Assembly: GCA_027621385.1 (NCBI GenBank)
Contig: JAQCBQ010000004.1
Coordinates: forward strand, 1-33,983
Origin: Bacteroidota bacterium
GTDB taxonomy: Bacteria; Bacteroidota; Bacteroidia; CAIKAF01
DNA length: 33,983 nt
Direction: 5' to 3'
Part shown: positions 18,175 through 25,666 of the stretch, piece after piece
How the letters are laid out: each line of letters starts with the position of its first letter
How positions within the stretch are numbered: position 1 is the first letter of the stretch
Notes under the pieces: model-generated
The model's database searches: none
Told to the model about the DNA's origin: nothing
The model's input: the letters and a program-made list of their open reading frames with translations, nothing else
Program-made: the position numbers and the translations under genes

Positions 18175-19473
18175 ATGAGTGCCAAAAAAACAACCCCATC
18201 TACTGAACGTCTAACTGTCGGACTGGACATCGGAACAACAAAAATTGTGATGATGATTGGCAAGCTGAATGAACACGGCAAAATTGAAATCGTTGGCTCA
18301 GGTACGGCTCCATCTACTGGCGTACAGCGCGGCATGGTTACCAACATAGTTCATACAGTTCAGGCCATAAAACGAGCAAAGGAAATGGCGGAAGATGAGG
18401 CTCAAGTTGAAATTGAACAAGTTATTGTTGGCATTGCAGGACAGCACATCCGTAGCTATCACAATACCAGTGTTAAAATGCGGGGTCAAGATGCTGATAT
18501 CATTACTGAATCTGATATTCATGACCTTACGGAACAAATGCAAAAAATGGCTTTGGCTCCCGGTGAAAGCATCATCGATGTAATCCCCCAGAATTTCGTG
18601 GTAGATGATTTACCTGAAATAAAAGATCCCATAGGTATGCAAGGTGCTCGCATCGAAGGGAATTATCACATTATTACCGGACAGATTAATCCCGCAAAAA
18701 ACATTTACCGGTGTGTGGAGGAAAGCGGAATGAAGGTCCTTGACCTCGTCCTTGAACCTCTGGCTTCTTCAGAATCGGTACTTACTGAGGAAGAAAAAGA
18801 AGCGGGAGTTGCTTTGGTGGATATTGGCGGCGGTACTACCGATATTGCAATTTTTCAAGATGGCATCATCCGTCACACTGCTGTAATTCCTTTCGGAGGG
18901 AATATCATTACCCGCGATATTATGACCGGGTGTCAATTGCTTCAACGCTATGCTGAAATTCTAAAAATCAAACACGGCTATGCAATTCCTTCTCAAGAAA
19001 TGATGAACCGGGCAATCACAATCCCAGGTGTTCAGGGCGGCGCTTCCAAGTCCATTAGTGTTTTCAATTTGGCCAACATCATTAAGGCTAGAATGGAAGA
19101 AATTCTGGAGTGCGTGCATGCTGAAATTCGCAACAGCGGATTTGCCCATCACTTAGGAGCTGGAATAGTACTTACTGGCGGTGGCTCACAGCTACGCCAC
19201 ATCCGCCAGCTTACCTCCTATGTAACCGGCATCGATGCCCGCATCGGTTTGCCAAACAGCCACGTCAGCGGAGCTTCCGACGACGTGCTTGCACATCCTA
19301 AATATGCTACTTCGGTGGGCCTCATGATGATGGGATTTCGAAAAAAATACCAGGCCACAGCCAACGCCCCAAAGCAACAAAAGGAATCGGTGTCTCCAAA
19401 ATCACATTTCTTGGACATCATCAAAAAACAATTAAACTCCATTCTTGACGACCCGAACGATACAATCAATTAA
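18175..19473 (+). CDS. ftsA: Cell division actin-like protein FtsA
   Basis: The ATG at 18175 gives a 432-aa protein starting MSAKKTTPSTERLTVGLDIGTTKIVMMIG; the ORF-track start at 18055 reads through the ftsQ end. The actin-fold phosphate motifs are DIGTTK and VDIGGGTTDIAIFQDG, with LTGGGSQL in the adenosine motif. The FtsA 1C/SHS2 insertion lies at about residues 85-165 and begins around VEIEQVIVGIAG. The last part (HFLDIIKKQLNSIL) could form the amphipathic membrane-targeting helix. FtsA tethers FtsZ to the membrane. There are 10 nt after ftsQ and 37 nt before ftsZ. Confidence 0.96.
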   Translation: MSAKKTTPSTERLTVGLDIGTTKIVMMIGKLNEHGKIEIVGSGTAPSTGVQRGMVTNIVHTVQAIKRAKEMAEDEAQVEIEQVIVGIAGQHIRSYHNTSVKMRGQDADIITESDIHDLTEQMQKMALAPGESIIDVIPQNFVVDDLPEIKDPIGMQGARIEGNYHIITGQINPAKNIYRCVEESGMKVLDLVLEPLASSESVLTEEEKEAGVALVDIGGGTTDIAIFQDGIIRHTAVIPFGGNIITRDIMTGCQLLQRYAEILKIKHGYAIPSQEMMNRAITIPGVQGGASKSISVFNLANIIKARMEEILECVHAEIRNSGFAHHLGAGIVLTGGGSQLRHIRQLTSYVTGIDARIGLPNSHVSGASDDVLAHPKYATSVGLMMMGFRKKYQATANAPKQQKESVSPKSHFLDIIKKQLNSILDDPNDTIN

Positions 19474-19510
19474 TCTATACTACAATCAATAATCCTCAAC
19501 CCTAAAAACC

Positions 19511-21013
19511 ATGAGTACGAACCTAACCAATCCAGAAGATATGTTTTCTTTCGAAATGCCCCGCAAAGACAATGCCTCCATCATCAAAGTTATTGGTGTG
19601 GGCGGCGGCGGATCAAATGCTGTAAACCACATGTTCCGTCAAGGAATCACGGGTGTGGATTTTATGGTCTGCAACACCGATCACCAGGCTCTCAATACCA
19701 GTCCTGTTCCAATTAAAATTCCCCTAGGCCAAAATTTAACCGAAGGAAGGGGTGCTGGGTCTATTCCTGAAATTGGGCGGAAAGCCGCCATTGAAAGCAT
19801 CGACGATATTCGTCAACATTTGTCCGACAACACCAAAATGGTATTTATCACTGCGGGGCTGGGCGGCGGAACAGGTACAGGAGCCGCTCCGGTCATTGCT
19901 AAATTGGCCAAAGAAATGGGCATCCTCACGGTTGGAATTGTAACCATTCCCTTTCAATTCGAAGGTAAAAAGCGGGGTATGCACGCCACGGCTGGTTTGG
20001 AAGAAATCCGCAACAGCGTAGATACCCTTCTGATTATTTCCAACGATCGCCTCCGCGAAATCTACGGAAATCTATCTCTCACCAATGCCTTTGGAAAGGC
20101 CGACGATATTCTAACCACGGCGGCAAAAGGCATCGCTGAAATTATTACCGTGCCTGGCTACATTAACGTAGACTTCGAAGACGTTAAAACGGTAATGACC
20201 AACGGCGGAGCCGCCATTATGGGCGCCGCCATCACCGAAGGTGAAAACCGTGCAACATTGGCCGCAGAACAAGTGTTGAACTCTCCACTGCTCGATGATT
20301 CAGATATCAACGGAGCCAAACATATTCTCCTTTACATTTCCTACGGAGAAAATGAACTCACCATGGACGAGGTAACCGAAATCAACGAATATGTTCAGGA
20401 AAAGGCCGGCATGAATGCAAATATGATTTGGGGAACCGGTCAAGATGATGCATTGGGTCAGGCCATTCGAGTTACCCTCATCGCTACTGGATTCAATAAA
20501 GATGAGTCCGCGGCAACAGAACAGGTTACCGTTCAATTGGATACCACCAACGATTCCCTGAAGACAGAGGACGCCTTCGAGATGTCTCCGCTAGAAGCCT
20601 TGGAGCCTCAAATTGAAGCCTCAGAAACTGGCGATTCAAATCCGATTACGGTTGATTTGCTTGGCGATGAAAGCCCCCGCGAATTGAATACCAGCGAATA
20701 TACCCTGTATCAACGCGAAGATAGCGAGGAACTTCCCGCACAGCCTCAAACGCGTGCTGAAGTCCCTACACCGACCAGCATTTCTTCCATGGGCCAGCGC
20801 AGGGAATTGCTCGAAAACATCACGGCTCGCCTCCAAAATCCCGCTCGAATCGCTGAATTGGAGCAAAGCCCCGCTTATTTGCGTAAAAAGGTAGAACTGG
20901 AACTGACGCCAACCATGGACGATCGCGTAGCTTCAAAGTCAACTCTATCAATGGAAGGCGGCGAAATTCGCCTAAGAGACAACAATTCCTTCCTGCACGA
21001 TAGCGTTGATTAA
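19511..21013 (+). CDS. ftsZ: Cell division GTPase FtsZ
   Basis: The 500-aa product has the tubulin-like core with VIGVGGGGSNAVNHM, the GTP signature GLGGGTGTGAAPV, ISNDRLREIYG and the T7 synergy loop NVDFEDVKTVM. After the core (about residue 335) comes a long acidic, variable linker and a C-terminal region with PARIAELEQSPAYLRKKVELE, a block I associate with Bacteroidota FtsZ. The protein is longer than E. coli FtsZ mainly because of this linker. It forms the Z-ring. It is the last gene of the cluster, and repeat copy 3 begins 24 nt after its stop. Confidence 0.98.
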   Translation: MSTNLTNPEDMFSFEMPRKDNASIIKVIGVGGGGSNAVNHMFRQGITGVDFMVCNTDHQALNTSPVPIKIPLGQNLTEGRGAGSIPEIGRKAAIESIDDIRQHLSDNTKMVFITAGLGGGTGTGAAPVIAKLAKEMGILTVGIVTIPFQFEGKKRGMHATAGLEEIRNSVDTLLIISNDRLREIYGNLSLTNAFGKADDILTTAAKGIAEIITVPGYINVDFEDVKTVMTNGGAAIMGAAITEGENRATLAAEQVLNSPLLDDSDINGAKHILLYISYGENELTMDEVTEINEYVQEKAGMNANMIWGTGQDDALGQAIRVTLIATGFNKDESAATEQVTVQLDTTNDSLKTEDAFEMSPLEALEPQIEASETGDSNPITVDLLGDESPRELNTSEYTLYQREDSEELPAQPQTRAEVPTPTSISSMGQRRELLENITARLQNPARIAELEQSPAYLRKKVELELTPTMDDRVASKSTLSMEGGEIRLRDNNSFLHDSVD

Positions 21014-21037
21014 TTCCGGGCTTTGTTGATGTTCTTG

Positions 21038-21186
21038 GGGGCGGGTTACGGGCTTTCGCGGGTAGTCCGCAGGCACAGGCCTCGGCTCCAGCGGCTTTAC
21101 GCGGGCTCCCAAGGTCGCCTGCGCAGCACGCGGAGCCGCGCCCTCTGCCTTTACGGGCTACGCCTGCTCAATCCCGCCCGCAGCCA
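21038..21186 (+). repeat. Intergenic palindromic repeat, copy 3 (forward)
   Basis: Left end GGGGCGGGTTACGGGCTTTC, outer stem GTAGTCC (21063-21069) / GGGCTAC, inner arms CGGCTCC / GGAGCCG (perfect) and AGGCACAGG / CCTCTGCCT (one mismatch). Core GGCTCCCAAGGTCGCCT (21104-21120), right end TCAATCCCGCCCGC. It fills most of the gap between ftsZ and the thioesterase gene and runs in the ftsZ sense direction. I see no separate intrinsic terminator after ftsZ, so the structure may itself end transcription. Confidence 0.88.
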
Positions 21187-21234
21187 CCTCAAAACCAATA
21201 CCACCCTACAAATCCTTTCCTCGGGTTTAGTTCC

Positions 21235-21242
21235 TAACTTTG
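21235..21242 (+). promoter_or_regulatory. Bacteroidota -7 promoter box for the thioesterase gene
   Basis: TAACTTTG matches the TAnnTTTG consensus exactly, and the ATG begins four bases later. No good TTG -33 element is visible at the expected distance. If it is used, transcription would start at or next to the A of the ATG. Confidence 0.55.
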
Positions 21243-21246
21243 AACT

Positions 21247-21684
21247 ATGAGCATCTGGTTTACGATTTATTCCCTCAACGACATCAATGCCTTGTGCAAT
21301 AATACCCTCATGGATCATTTGCAAATGGAAGTGATTGAAGTGGGAGACAATTTTATTAAAGGGAAAATGCCCGTTGAACATTTCACCGTGCAGCCGGCCA
21401 GGTTGCTTCACGGCGGAGCCACTGCCGCTTTGGCTGAATCGCTCGGAAGCATTGCTGCCTACATGACTGTAAATCCACAAACCCATGCATGCCTTGGAGT
21501 TAATCTTGACATTACGCACATCAAGGCTATACCCGAAGGTCGAGGCCCTGTATTCGGCACGGCAAGGCCGGCAAAACTTGGAAATACACTTCAAGTTTGG
21601 AACATTACCATGGAAACATCCTCAGGCCAAATTGTGGCTGAATCAAGACTCACCCTGTTCGTACGCGCATTAAAGTCGGCATGA
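21247..21684 (+). CDS. Hotdog-fold acyl-CoA thioesterase (PaaI/YdiI-like)
   Basis: The 145-aa product has the hotdog core with LLHGGATAALAESLGSIAAYM (His55, Glu64), the HGG...E signature of PaaI/YdiI-type thioesterases. LGVNLDITHIKAIPEGRGPVFGTA follows in the central helix and sheet. Such enzymes hydrolyse CoA thioesters; in Bacteroidota, relatives are often linked to 1,4-dihydroxy-2-naphthoyl-CoA or phenylacetyl-CoA, but nothing here fixes the substrate. An in-frame TGA two codons upstream fixes the start at 21247 or later. The 3' end overlaps the methyltransferase gene by four bases, so the two are probably co-transcribed. Confidence 0.88.
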   Translation: MSIWFTIYSLNDINALCNNTLMDHLQMEVIEVGDNFIKGKMPVEHFTVQPARLLHGGATAALAESLGSIAAYMTVNPQTHACLGVNLDITHIKAIPEGRGPVFGTARPAKLGNTLQVWNITMETSSGQIVAESRLTLFVRALKSA

Positions 21685-22571
21685 ATCAAATCCCAATACT
21701 TGCCACCCGAGGCTGGAATAATTATGAATTAATCGATTCAGGCGGGTTTGAAAAGCTGGAACGATTTGGCAACATAATCACTATCCGTCCTGAACCTCAA
21801 GCCATTTGGGAGAAAGATCTATCCAATTCCGATTGGGAAAAAAGAGCCCATATCCGATTTGTAGGCAGCAGCCCCCGAGATGGGAAATGGATGGAATTAA
21901 AGCCATGCCCTGAACGGTGGACACTGGAATATGAATTGAATTCCCAAAAAATCCTCACATTTCAGCTGGCTCGAACCAAATTCAAGCACATCGGTTTGTT
22001 CCCGGAACAATCGGTAAATTGGGAACGCCTGTTTCAGGCCCTGTCGGCCATGAAATCACCAGAAAAATCCGTATTAAATGCCTTCGCCTACACCGGTGGC
22101 GCAAGTCTGGCTGGCCGAGCTGCCGGCGCCTCGGTAACCCATGTTGATTCCATAAAACAGGTGGTCAGTTGGGCGGCTAGCAATCTGGCACTTTCCAAAA
22201 TGGACGGAATACGCTGGATGGTCGAAGACGCCCCAACCTTTTTAAACCGCGAATTGCGTCGGGGTAAATCCTACAACGCCATCGTTCTAGATCCCCCCGC
22301 ATTTGGGCACGGACCCAACGGTGAATCCTGGATTTTAGAAAAACAAATCTACGATTTGGTTGACACCGCCATTCAATTGCTGAATCCAACCGAAGCAATC
22401 CTCATTGTCAATACCTATTCGCTCGGCTTTTCTTCAATTCTTGTTTACAATGTGTTGAAGCAGTTGGCACTTCCCTCAGATTTAATAGAATCTGCAGAAT
22501 TATGCCTTGAAGATGGGTTTGGGAAACGACTACCCTTGGGTGTCGTAACTACCCTGAAACGGGGTTTTTAA
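21681..22571 (+). CDS. Class I SAM-dependent methyltransferase (RlmI/RlmK-like)
   Basis: The 296-aa product has the Rossmann methyltransferase motifs SVLNAFAYTGGASLAGRAAGASVTHVDS (motif I, about 132-159, quoted in part as NAFAYTGGAS) and AIVLDPPAFGHGPNG (motif IV, DPP). These resemble the C-terminal domain of the 23S rRNA methyltransferases RlmI and RlmK. The N-terminal PUA domain of RlmI is absent; instead there is a short beta-rich region (LIDSGGFEKLERFGNIITIRPEPQ). The substrate is most likely RNA but is not shown by the sequence. The gene overlaps the thioesterase stop (ATGA). A short ACCC...GGGTTTTT at its 3' end could be a weak terminator. Confidence 0.85.
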   Translation: MNQIPILATRGWNNYELIDSGGFEKLERFGNIITIRPEPQAIWEKDLSNSDWEKRAHIRFVGSSPRDGKWMELKPCPERWTLEYELNSQKILTFQLARTKFKHIGLFPEQSVNWERLFQALSAMKSPEKSVLNAFAYTGGASLAGRAAGASVTHVDSIKQVVSWAASNLALSKMDGIRWMVEDAPTFLNRELRRGKSYNAIVLDPPAFGHGPNGESWILEKQIYDLVDTAIQLLNPTEAILIVNTYSLGFSSILVYNVLKQLALPSDLIESAELCLEDGFGKRLPLGVVTTLKRGF

Positions 22572-22577
22572 AAAATG

Positions 22578-22652
22578 GGAGGACAATGGGATTCGAACCC
22601 ACGACCTTCAGAACCACAATCTGACGTTCTAACCGACTGAACTATGCCCTCC
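22578..22652 (-). tRNA. tRNA-His (GTG anticodon)
   Basis: On the minus strand the sequence folds into a complete cloverleaf. The acceptor stem is GAGGGCA / TGTCCTC, the D arm starts at GTTCAGTCGGTTAGAAC, and the anticodon arm TCAGA-TTGTGGT-TCTGA has GTG at positions 34-36. The T arm is GTGGG-TTCGAAT-CCCAT. An extra 5' G (G-1) faces C73, the known identity element of tRNA-His. The 3' CCA is not fully encoded. Confidence 0.96.
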
Positions 22653-22677
22653 ATGTCAAAGAATCCCTAATGGGATG

Positions 22678-22685
22678 CAAATATA
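22678..22685 (-). promoter_or_regulatory. -7 promoter box for tRNA-His
   Basis: On the minus strand TATATTTG matches TAnnTTTG exactly, 25 nt before the tRNA 5' end. A clear -33 TTG is not visible. The rest of the 215-bp gap between the tRNA and copA shows no gene. Confidence 0.6.
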
Positions 22686-22855
22686 GCAATTCTACTCATA
22701 TTTCTTTTTTCCTAGCATCAGATAGCAATAAAAGATGAAGGACATCTAACCTAAGCGTTTGATTTCATTGAATGTTCATCTCGAGCTTGGATTGTTCTTG
22801 CGTTAGGACGTTCCTTTTCGGTGATTTTTATCTCCAATCCGCCCTAAAATACAGG

Positions 22856-22863
22856 TATCTTTG
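22856..22863 (+). promoter_or_regulatory. -7 promoter box for copA
   Basis: TATCTTTG is an exact TAnnTTTG match whose last base lies four nt before the copA ATG. No TTG is seen 17-23 bp upstream. The placement implies a leaderless or nearly leaderless mRNA. Confidence 0.55.
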
Positions 22864-22867
22864 ACCT

Positions 22868-24961
22868 ATGGAATTTCATTTAACCATTGCGGGAATGAGC
22901 TGTACCGCATGCTCTGCTGCTGTTGAATCTGCATTGAGGAAAACACCGGGAATAAACGAAGCACAGGTTTCATATACCTTGGCAGAAGCTAAAATTCAAG
23001 TGGATTCGCCCCAAGTGGCTCAGTTGGCCATTGAGGCGATTAAGAAGGCGGGTTATTCAGCCTCTCTTTCACCATCAGAGCAACATGCTCCAAGCCCAGC
23101 TTGGCCCGTTCTCCTTGCTCTGGGGTTTACCCTGCCCGTGTTTATCAGTGGGATGTTTTTTCATTCCCACCCATTAACCCCTTATTTTGGTCTGCTTTTT
23201 AGTACTCCGGTTCTTTGGCTGGGTCGTTCTTTTTTTCAACGCGGTTTCCTTCAAATCCGCAAGGGGAAGCCGGCAATGGATACCTTGGTTGGCATCAGCA
23301 CTGGTGTTTCTTATTTCTACAGCATAACTGCCCTTGCCTTGGGTCACACAGATTCCTTGTTTTTTGAAGCTGCTGCCATGGTTATTTCATTTGTTATGCT
23401 AGGAAAATGGCTAGAGGAAAAGGCCAGGTATAAAACCTTAGCTGGCATTAGATCCTTAATCCAACTTATGCCGTCAAGAGCAAGACTTTACCCCGATGCC
23501 AACTGGGTTGAACTTGCTCAACTTAAGAAGTTGGATTTGATTATGGTTGCCACTGGCGATGAAATACCTGCGGATGCGCAGGTGGAATCCGGACAAATGG
23601 AGGTGGATACCTCTTGGCTAAGTGGAGAGTCATTGCCAATACTAGCCCGCTCTGGAGATGTGGTTTTTGCAGGAAGCAGCGTGGTAAGTGGACATGCCGT
23701 TTTGCGAATTACTGCCATCGGCGATTCGTCTAGACTTGGACAAACCTTGGCACAGGTTAAAAAGGCCTTGGTTACGAATTTGCCCATGCAACGGTTGGCC
23801 GATGCCGTATCAGCAAAGTTTGTGCTCTTCATTATCGCATTTGCCTTAGGGAGTGCTGGACTATGGTTGTTTCTTGCCCCTGAAACCCCAGCTATTTTTG
23901 CGCTACAGGTCGGTCTCACCGTTTTAGCCGTGGCTTGTCCTTGTGCGCTTGGGCTTGCCGTTCCTACGGTAATTTCTGTAGCCTTGGGCAAAGCAGCTCA
24001 AAAGGGGATTTTCTTCCAACGGCCAGAGGCCTTGGAGTCTTTGGCGCAGGTGCGGCGCATTTTTATGGATAAAACCGGAACCTTGACCGAAGGGAAGCCT
24101 AAGGTTGTATGGACCAATGCTGTACCTCAAGAACATGCTGCAGTGGTTTGGGAGCTGGCTTCTATATCTCAGCATCCGCTTTCCAAATCGCTTGCCAATT
24201 GGGCCAAACAACGTAAGCCTAATTTGCCTTATTCCTCAATTTCTCAGATCACTGAGGTTCCGGGTTTTGGTTTGGAAGGAATATGGGACGGAAAAGAAAT
24301 CCGGCTTGGTGCTCCCAATTGGGCCGGTCCTTGGCCAACAGAAATTGCAATGGATGCCAGTCCCGTTATTCTTGGAAATGGACAGGCTACATATGCAGCC
24401 TTTTTACTTCAGGATGCCCCAAGGGCGAATGTACTGGCCATAATGAAGCAGTTGATTCATTTGAGATTAATTCCCATCGTGTTGACGGGCGACCGAACCC
24501 TGTCTTCTGCTGTTCGCGACGTTTTGCCGCAGCAGGTTCAAGTTCATTTAAGTCAACAACCCGAAGATAAGATACGTGCCATTGAACGGGCAAAATCAGA
24601 GGGAGAAATTGTTCTAATGGTGGGCGATGGAATCAATGATGCTCCGGCTCTTGCGCATGCAAACATTGGAATTTCGATGGGGGAAGGCAGTTACCTGGCA
24701 CGACAGTGCAGCCACATTAATTTAGGCGATTCCAATTTGGATTTGTTGCCGGAAGCCATACGAATTTCAAAACAGGCAGTTCGCCTCATGCGCCAAAATA
24801 TGCTTTGGGCTCTTTCCTATAATTTGGTGGCTCTTCCCCTGGCAGCTGGTGTTTTATTTCCGTTTACAGGACATTTATTTAATCCTATGTGGGCAGGAAT
24901 GGCCATGGCGGCCAGTTCTGTTTTTGTTGTTCTGAATAGCCTTCGTTTATCTTTTTCGTAA
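22868..24961 (+). CDS. copA: Cu(I)-type P1B ATPase (CopA-like)
   Basis: The 697-aa product has one N-terminal heavy-metal domain (GMSCTACS, Cys12 and Cys15). Membrane helices follow, then the actuator loop LSGESLP and the CPC transport motif (357-359) in ACPCALGLAVPT. The phosphorylation site is DKTGTLTEG (Asp401), with the SQHPLSKSL nucleotide-site motif and GDGINDAPAL (about 586-595). YN in WALSYNLVALP and MAASSVFVVLNSLRL near the end match the known Cu(I) selectivity residues of subgroup P1B-1, so copper is favoured over Zn/Cd. It should pump Cu(I) out of the cytoplasm. An in-frame TGA two codons upstream and the metal-binding motif at residue 12 fix the start. No copper regulator or chaperone is adjacent. 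Confidence 0.94.
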   Translation: MEFHLTIAGMSCTACSAAVESALRKTPGINEAQVSYTLAEAKIQVDSPQVAQLAIEAIKKAGYSASLSPSEQHAPSPAWPVLLALGFTLPVFISGMFFHSHPLTPYFGLLFSTPVLWLGRSFFQRGFLQIRKGKPAMDTLVGISTGVSYFYSITALALGHTDSLFFEAAAMVISFVMLGKWLEEKARYKTLAGIRSLIQLMPSRARLYPDANWVELAQLKKLDLIMVATGDEIPADAQVESGQMEVDTSWLSGESLPILARSGDVVFAGSSVVSGHAVLRITAIGDSSRLGQTLAQVKKALVTNLPMQRLADAVSAKFVLFIIAFALGSAGLWLFLAPETPAIFALQVGLTVLAVACPCALGLAVPTVISVALGKAAQKGIFFQRPEALESLAQVRRIFMDKTGTLTEGKPKVVWTNAVPQEHAAVVWELASISQHPLSKSLANWAKQRKPNLPYSSISQITEVPGFGLEGIWDGKEIRLGAPNWAGPWPTEIAMDASPVILGNGQATYAAFLLQDAPRANVLAIMKQLIHLRLIPIVLTGDRTLSSAVRDVLPQQVQVHLSQQPEDKIRAIERAKSEGEIVLMVGDGINDAPALAHANIGISMGEGSYLARQCSHINLGDSNLDLLPEAIRISKQAVRLMRQNMLWALSYNLVALPLAAGVLFPFTGHLFNPMWAGMAMAASSVFVVLNSLRLSFS

Positions 24962-25372
24962 GTCTGGAAAGTCAGCATCTTCTCCTTTTGCTCGCTCCTC
25001 CGGACTTTTATATTTGAAAAACAGATTAATCCAAATTGATCTGGAAAGGCGAAATACAATGGGAAAGCTGAGCAATAAGCTGCCTCCAATCGCTGAGAAG
25101 TAAATCCATTCCTCCTCCCAGCTAAAAAAGGGGAGTAATACTACGAATACGGCAATGGCTATGGCGGTGGTCAGGGCATAACTCACATAACTCGCCCCAA
25201 AATAGAATCCCGGTTCGGGCTGATAATTGAAGCCACACGCGGAACAGGAAGAATGCATTTTCAAGGCCGAAGTTGGCTTGAACAGATTGTTGCTATGGAA
25301 TATGGGGCCCTCATGGCAACGCGGACACCGCATGTGGAAAATGGAGTACATTTTTTGGCCCTTCTGAAACAT
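24947..25372 (-). CDS. DUF983 family membrane protein
   Basis: The 141-aa product begins MFQKGQKMYSIFHMRCPRCHEGPIF and has a second Cys pair (CSACGFNYQPEPGFYFGASYVSYAL); two CxxC pairs before the membrane part are the DUF983 hallmark. Two hydrophobic segments follow (ALTTAIAIAVFVVLLPFF and IYFSAIGGSLLLSFPIVF). The CxxC pairs probably bind zinc, but no function is established that I can name. An in-frame TAA just upstream limits the start to 25372 or Met8. Its last 15 nt overlap the copA 3' end on the opposite strand. Confidence 0.88.
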   Translation of the reverse strand: MFQKGQKMYSIFHMRCPRCHEGPIFHSNNLFKPTSALKMHSSCSACGFNYQPEPGFYFGASYVSYALTTAIAIAVFVVLLPFFSWEEEWIYFSAIGGSLLLSFPIVFRLSRSIWINLFFKYKSPEERAKGEDADFPDLRKR

Positions 25373-25376
25373 GGGT

Positions 25377-25384
25377 TAAAGATA
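25377..25384 (-). promoter_or_regulatory. Possible -7 promoter box for the DUF983 gene
   Basis: On the minus strand TATCTTTA differs from TAnnTTTG only in the last base and ends four nt before the ATG. A TTG lies 15 bp further upstream, slightly closer than usual. Confidence 0.4.
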
Positions 25385-25455
25385 AAAGGGATTTCTAAGC
25401 AATTGGGTGATATGCATCACCTCAATACATTTGTTTTGAGGTGGTATTGGTTTTG

Positions 25456-25600
25456 TGCGGCAGGGATTGAACAAGGTAGCCCGCAAAGATGCCGGCGGGA
25501 GCTACCCTAGGGCGAGGAGGCGACGTGAGGAGCCACCGCAGCCCAAGGGTAGCCCGTCCGGCAGCTGCGGACTACCTGTGAAAGCCCGGCAGCCGCCCCG
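25456..25600 (-). repeat. Intergenic palindromic repeat, copy 4 (reverse)
   Basis: Read on the minus strand: GGGGCGGCTGCCGGGCTTTC left end, outer stem GTAGTCC / GGGCTAC, and inner arms GCTACCC / GGGTAGC and GCCGG / CCGGC. The core is GGCTCCTCACGTCGCCT and the right end TTCAATCCCTGCCGC. It lies just past the gldJ terminator, in the direction of gldJ transcription, and upstream of the DUF983 promoter. Confidence 0.88.
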
Positions 25601-25633
25601 AAGAAAATGGCCATTTAAATTTAGGGGAGGAGC

Positions 25634-25660
25634 AAAAAAAAACCGCGCCTAAGCGCGGTT
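25634..25660 (-). terminator. Intrinsic terminator of gldJ
   Basis: On the minus strand AACCGCGC-TTAG-GCGCGGTT is followed by a run of seven further T residues: a perfect 8-bp GC-rich stem with a tetraloop, starting six nt after the gldJ stop codon. Confidence 0.92.
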
Positions 25661-25666
25661 CAGAAT

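Noticed and set aside
21023-21250. 75-aa ORF after ftsZ
   Set aside because: It is produced by repeat copy 3 and has no recognizable protein features.
22561-22580. Terminator at the end of the methyltransferase gene
   Set aside because: Only about 4 bp of stem (ACCC/GGGT) before the T-run; too weak to list as a feature.
25253-25652. ORFs of 85 and 65 codons between the DUF983 gene and gldJ
   Set aside because: The first is antisense to the DUF983 start and its promoter; the second is repeat copy 4 read as protein.
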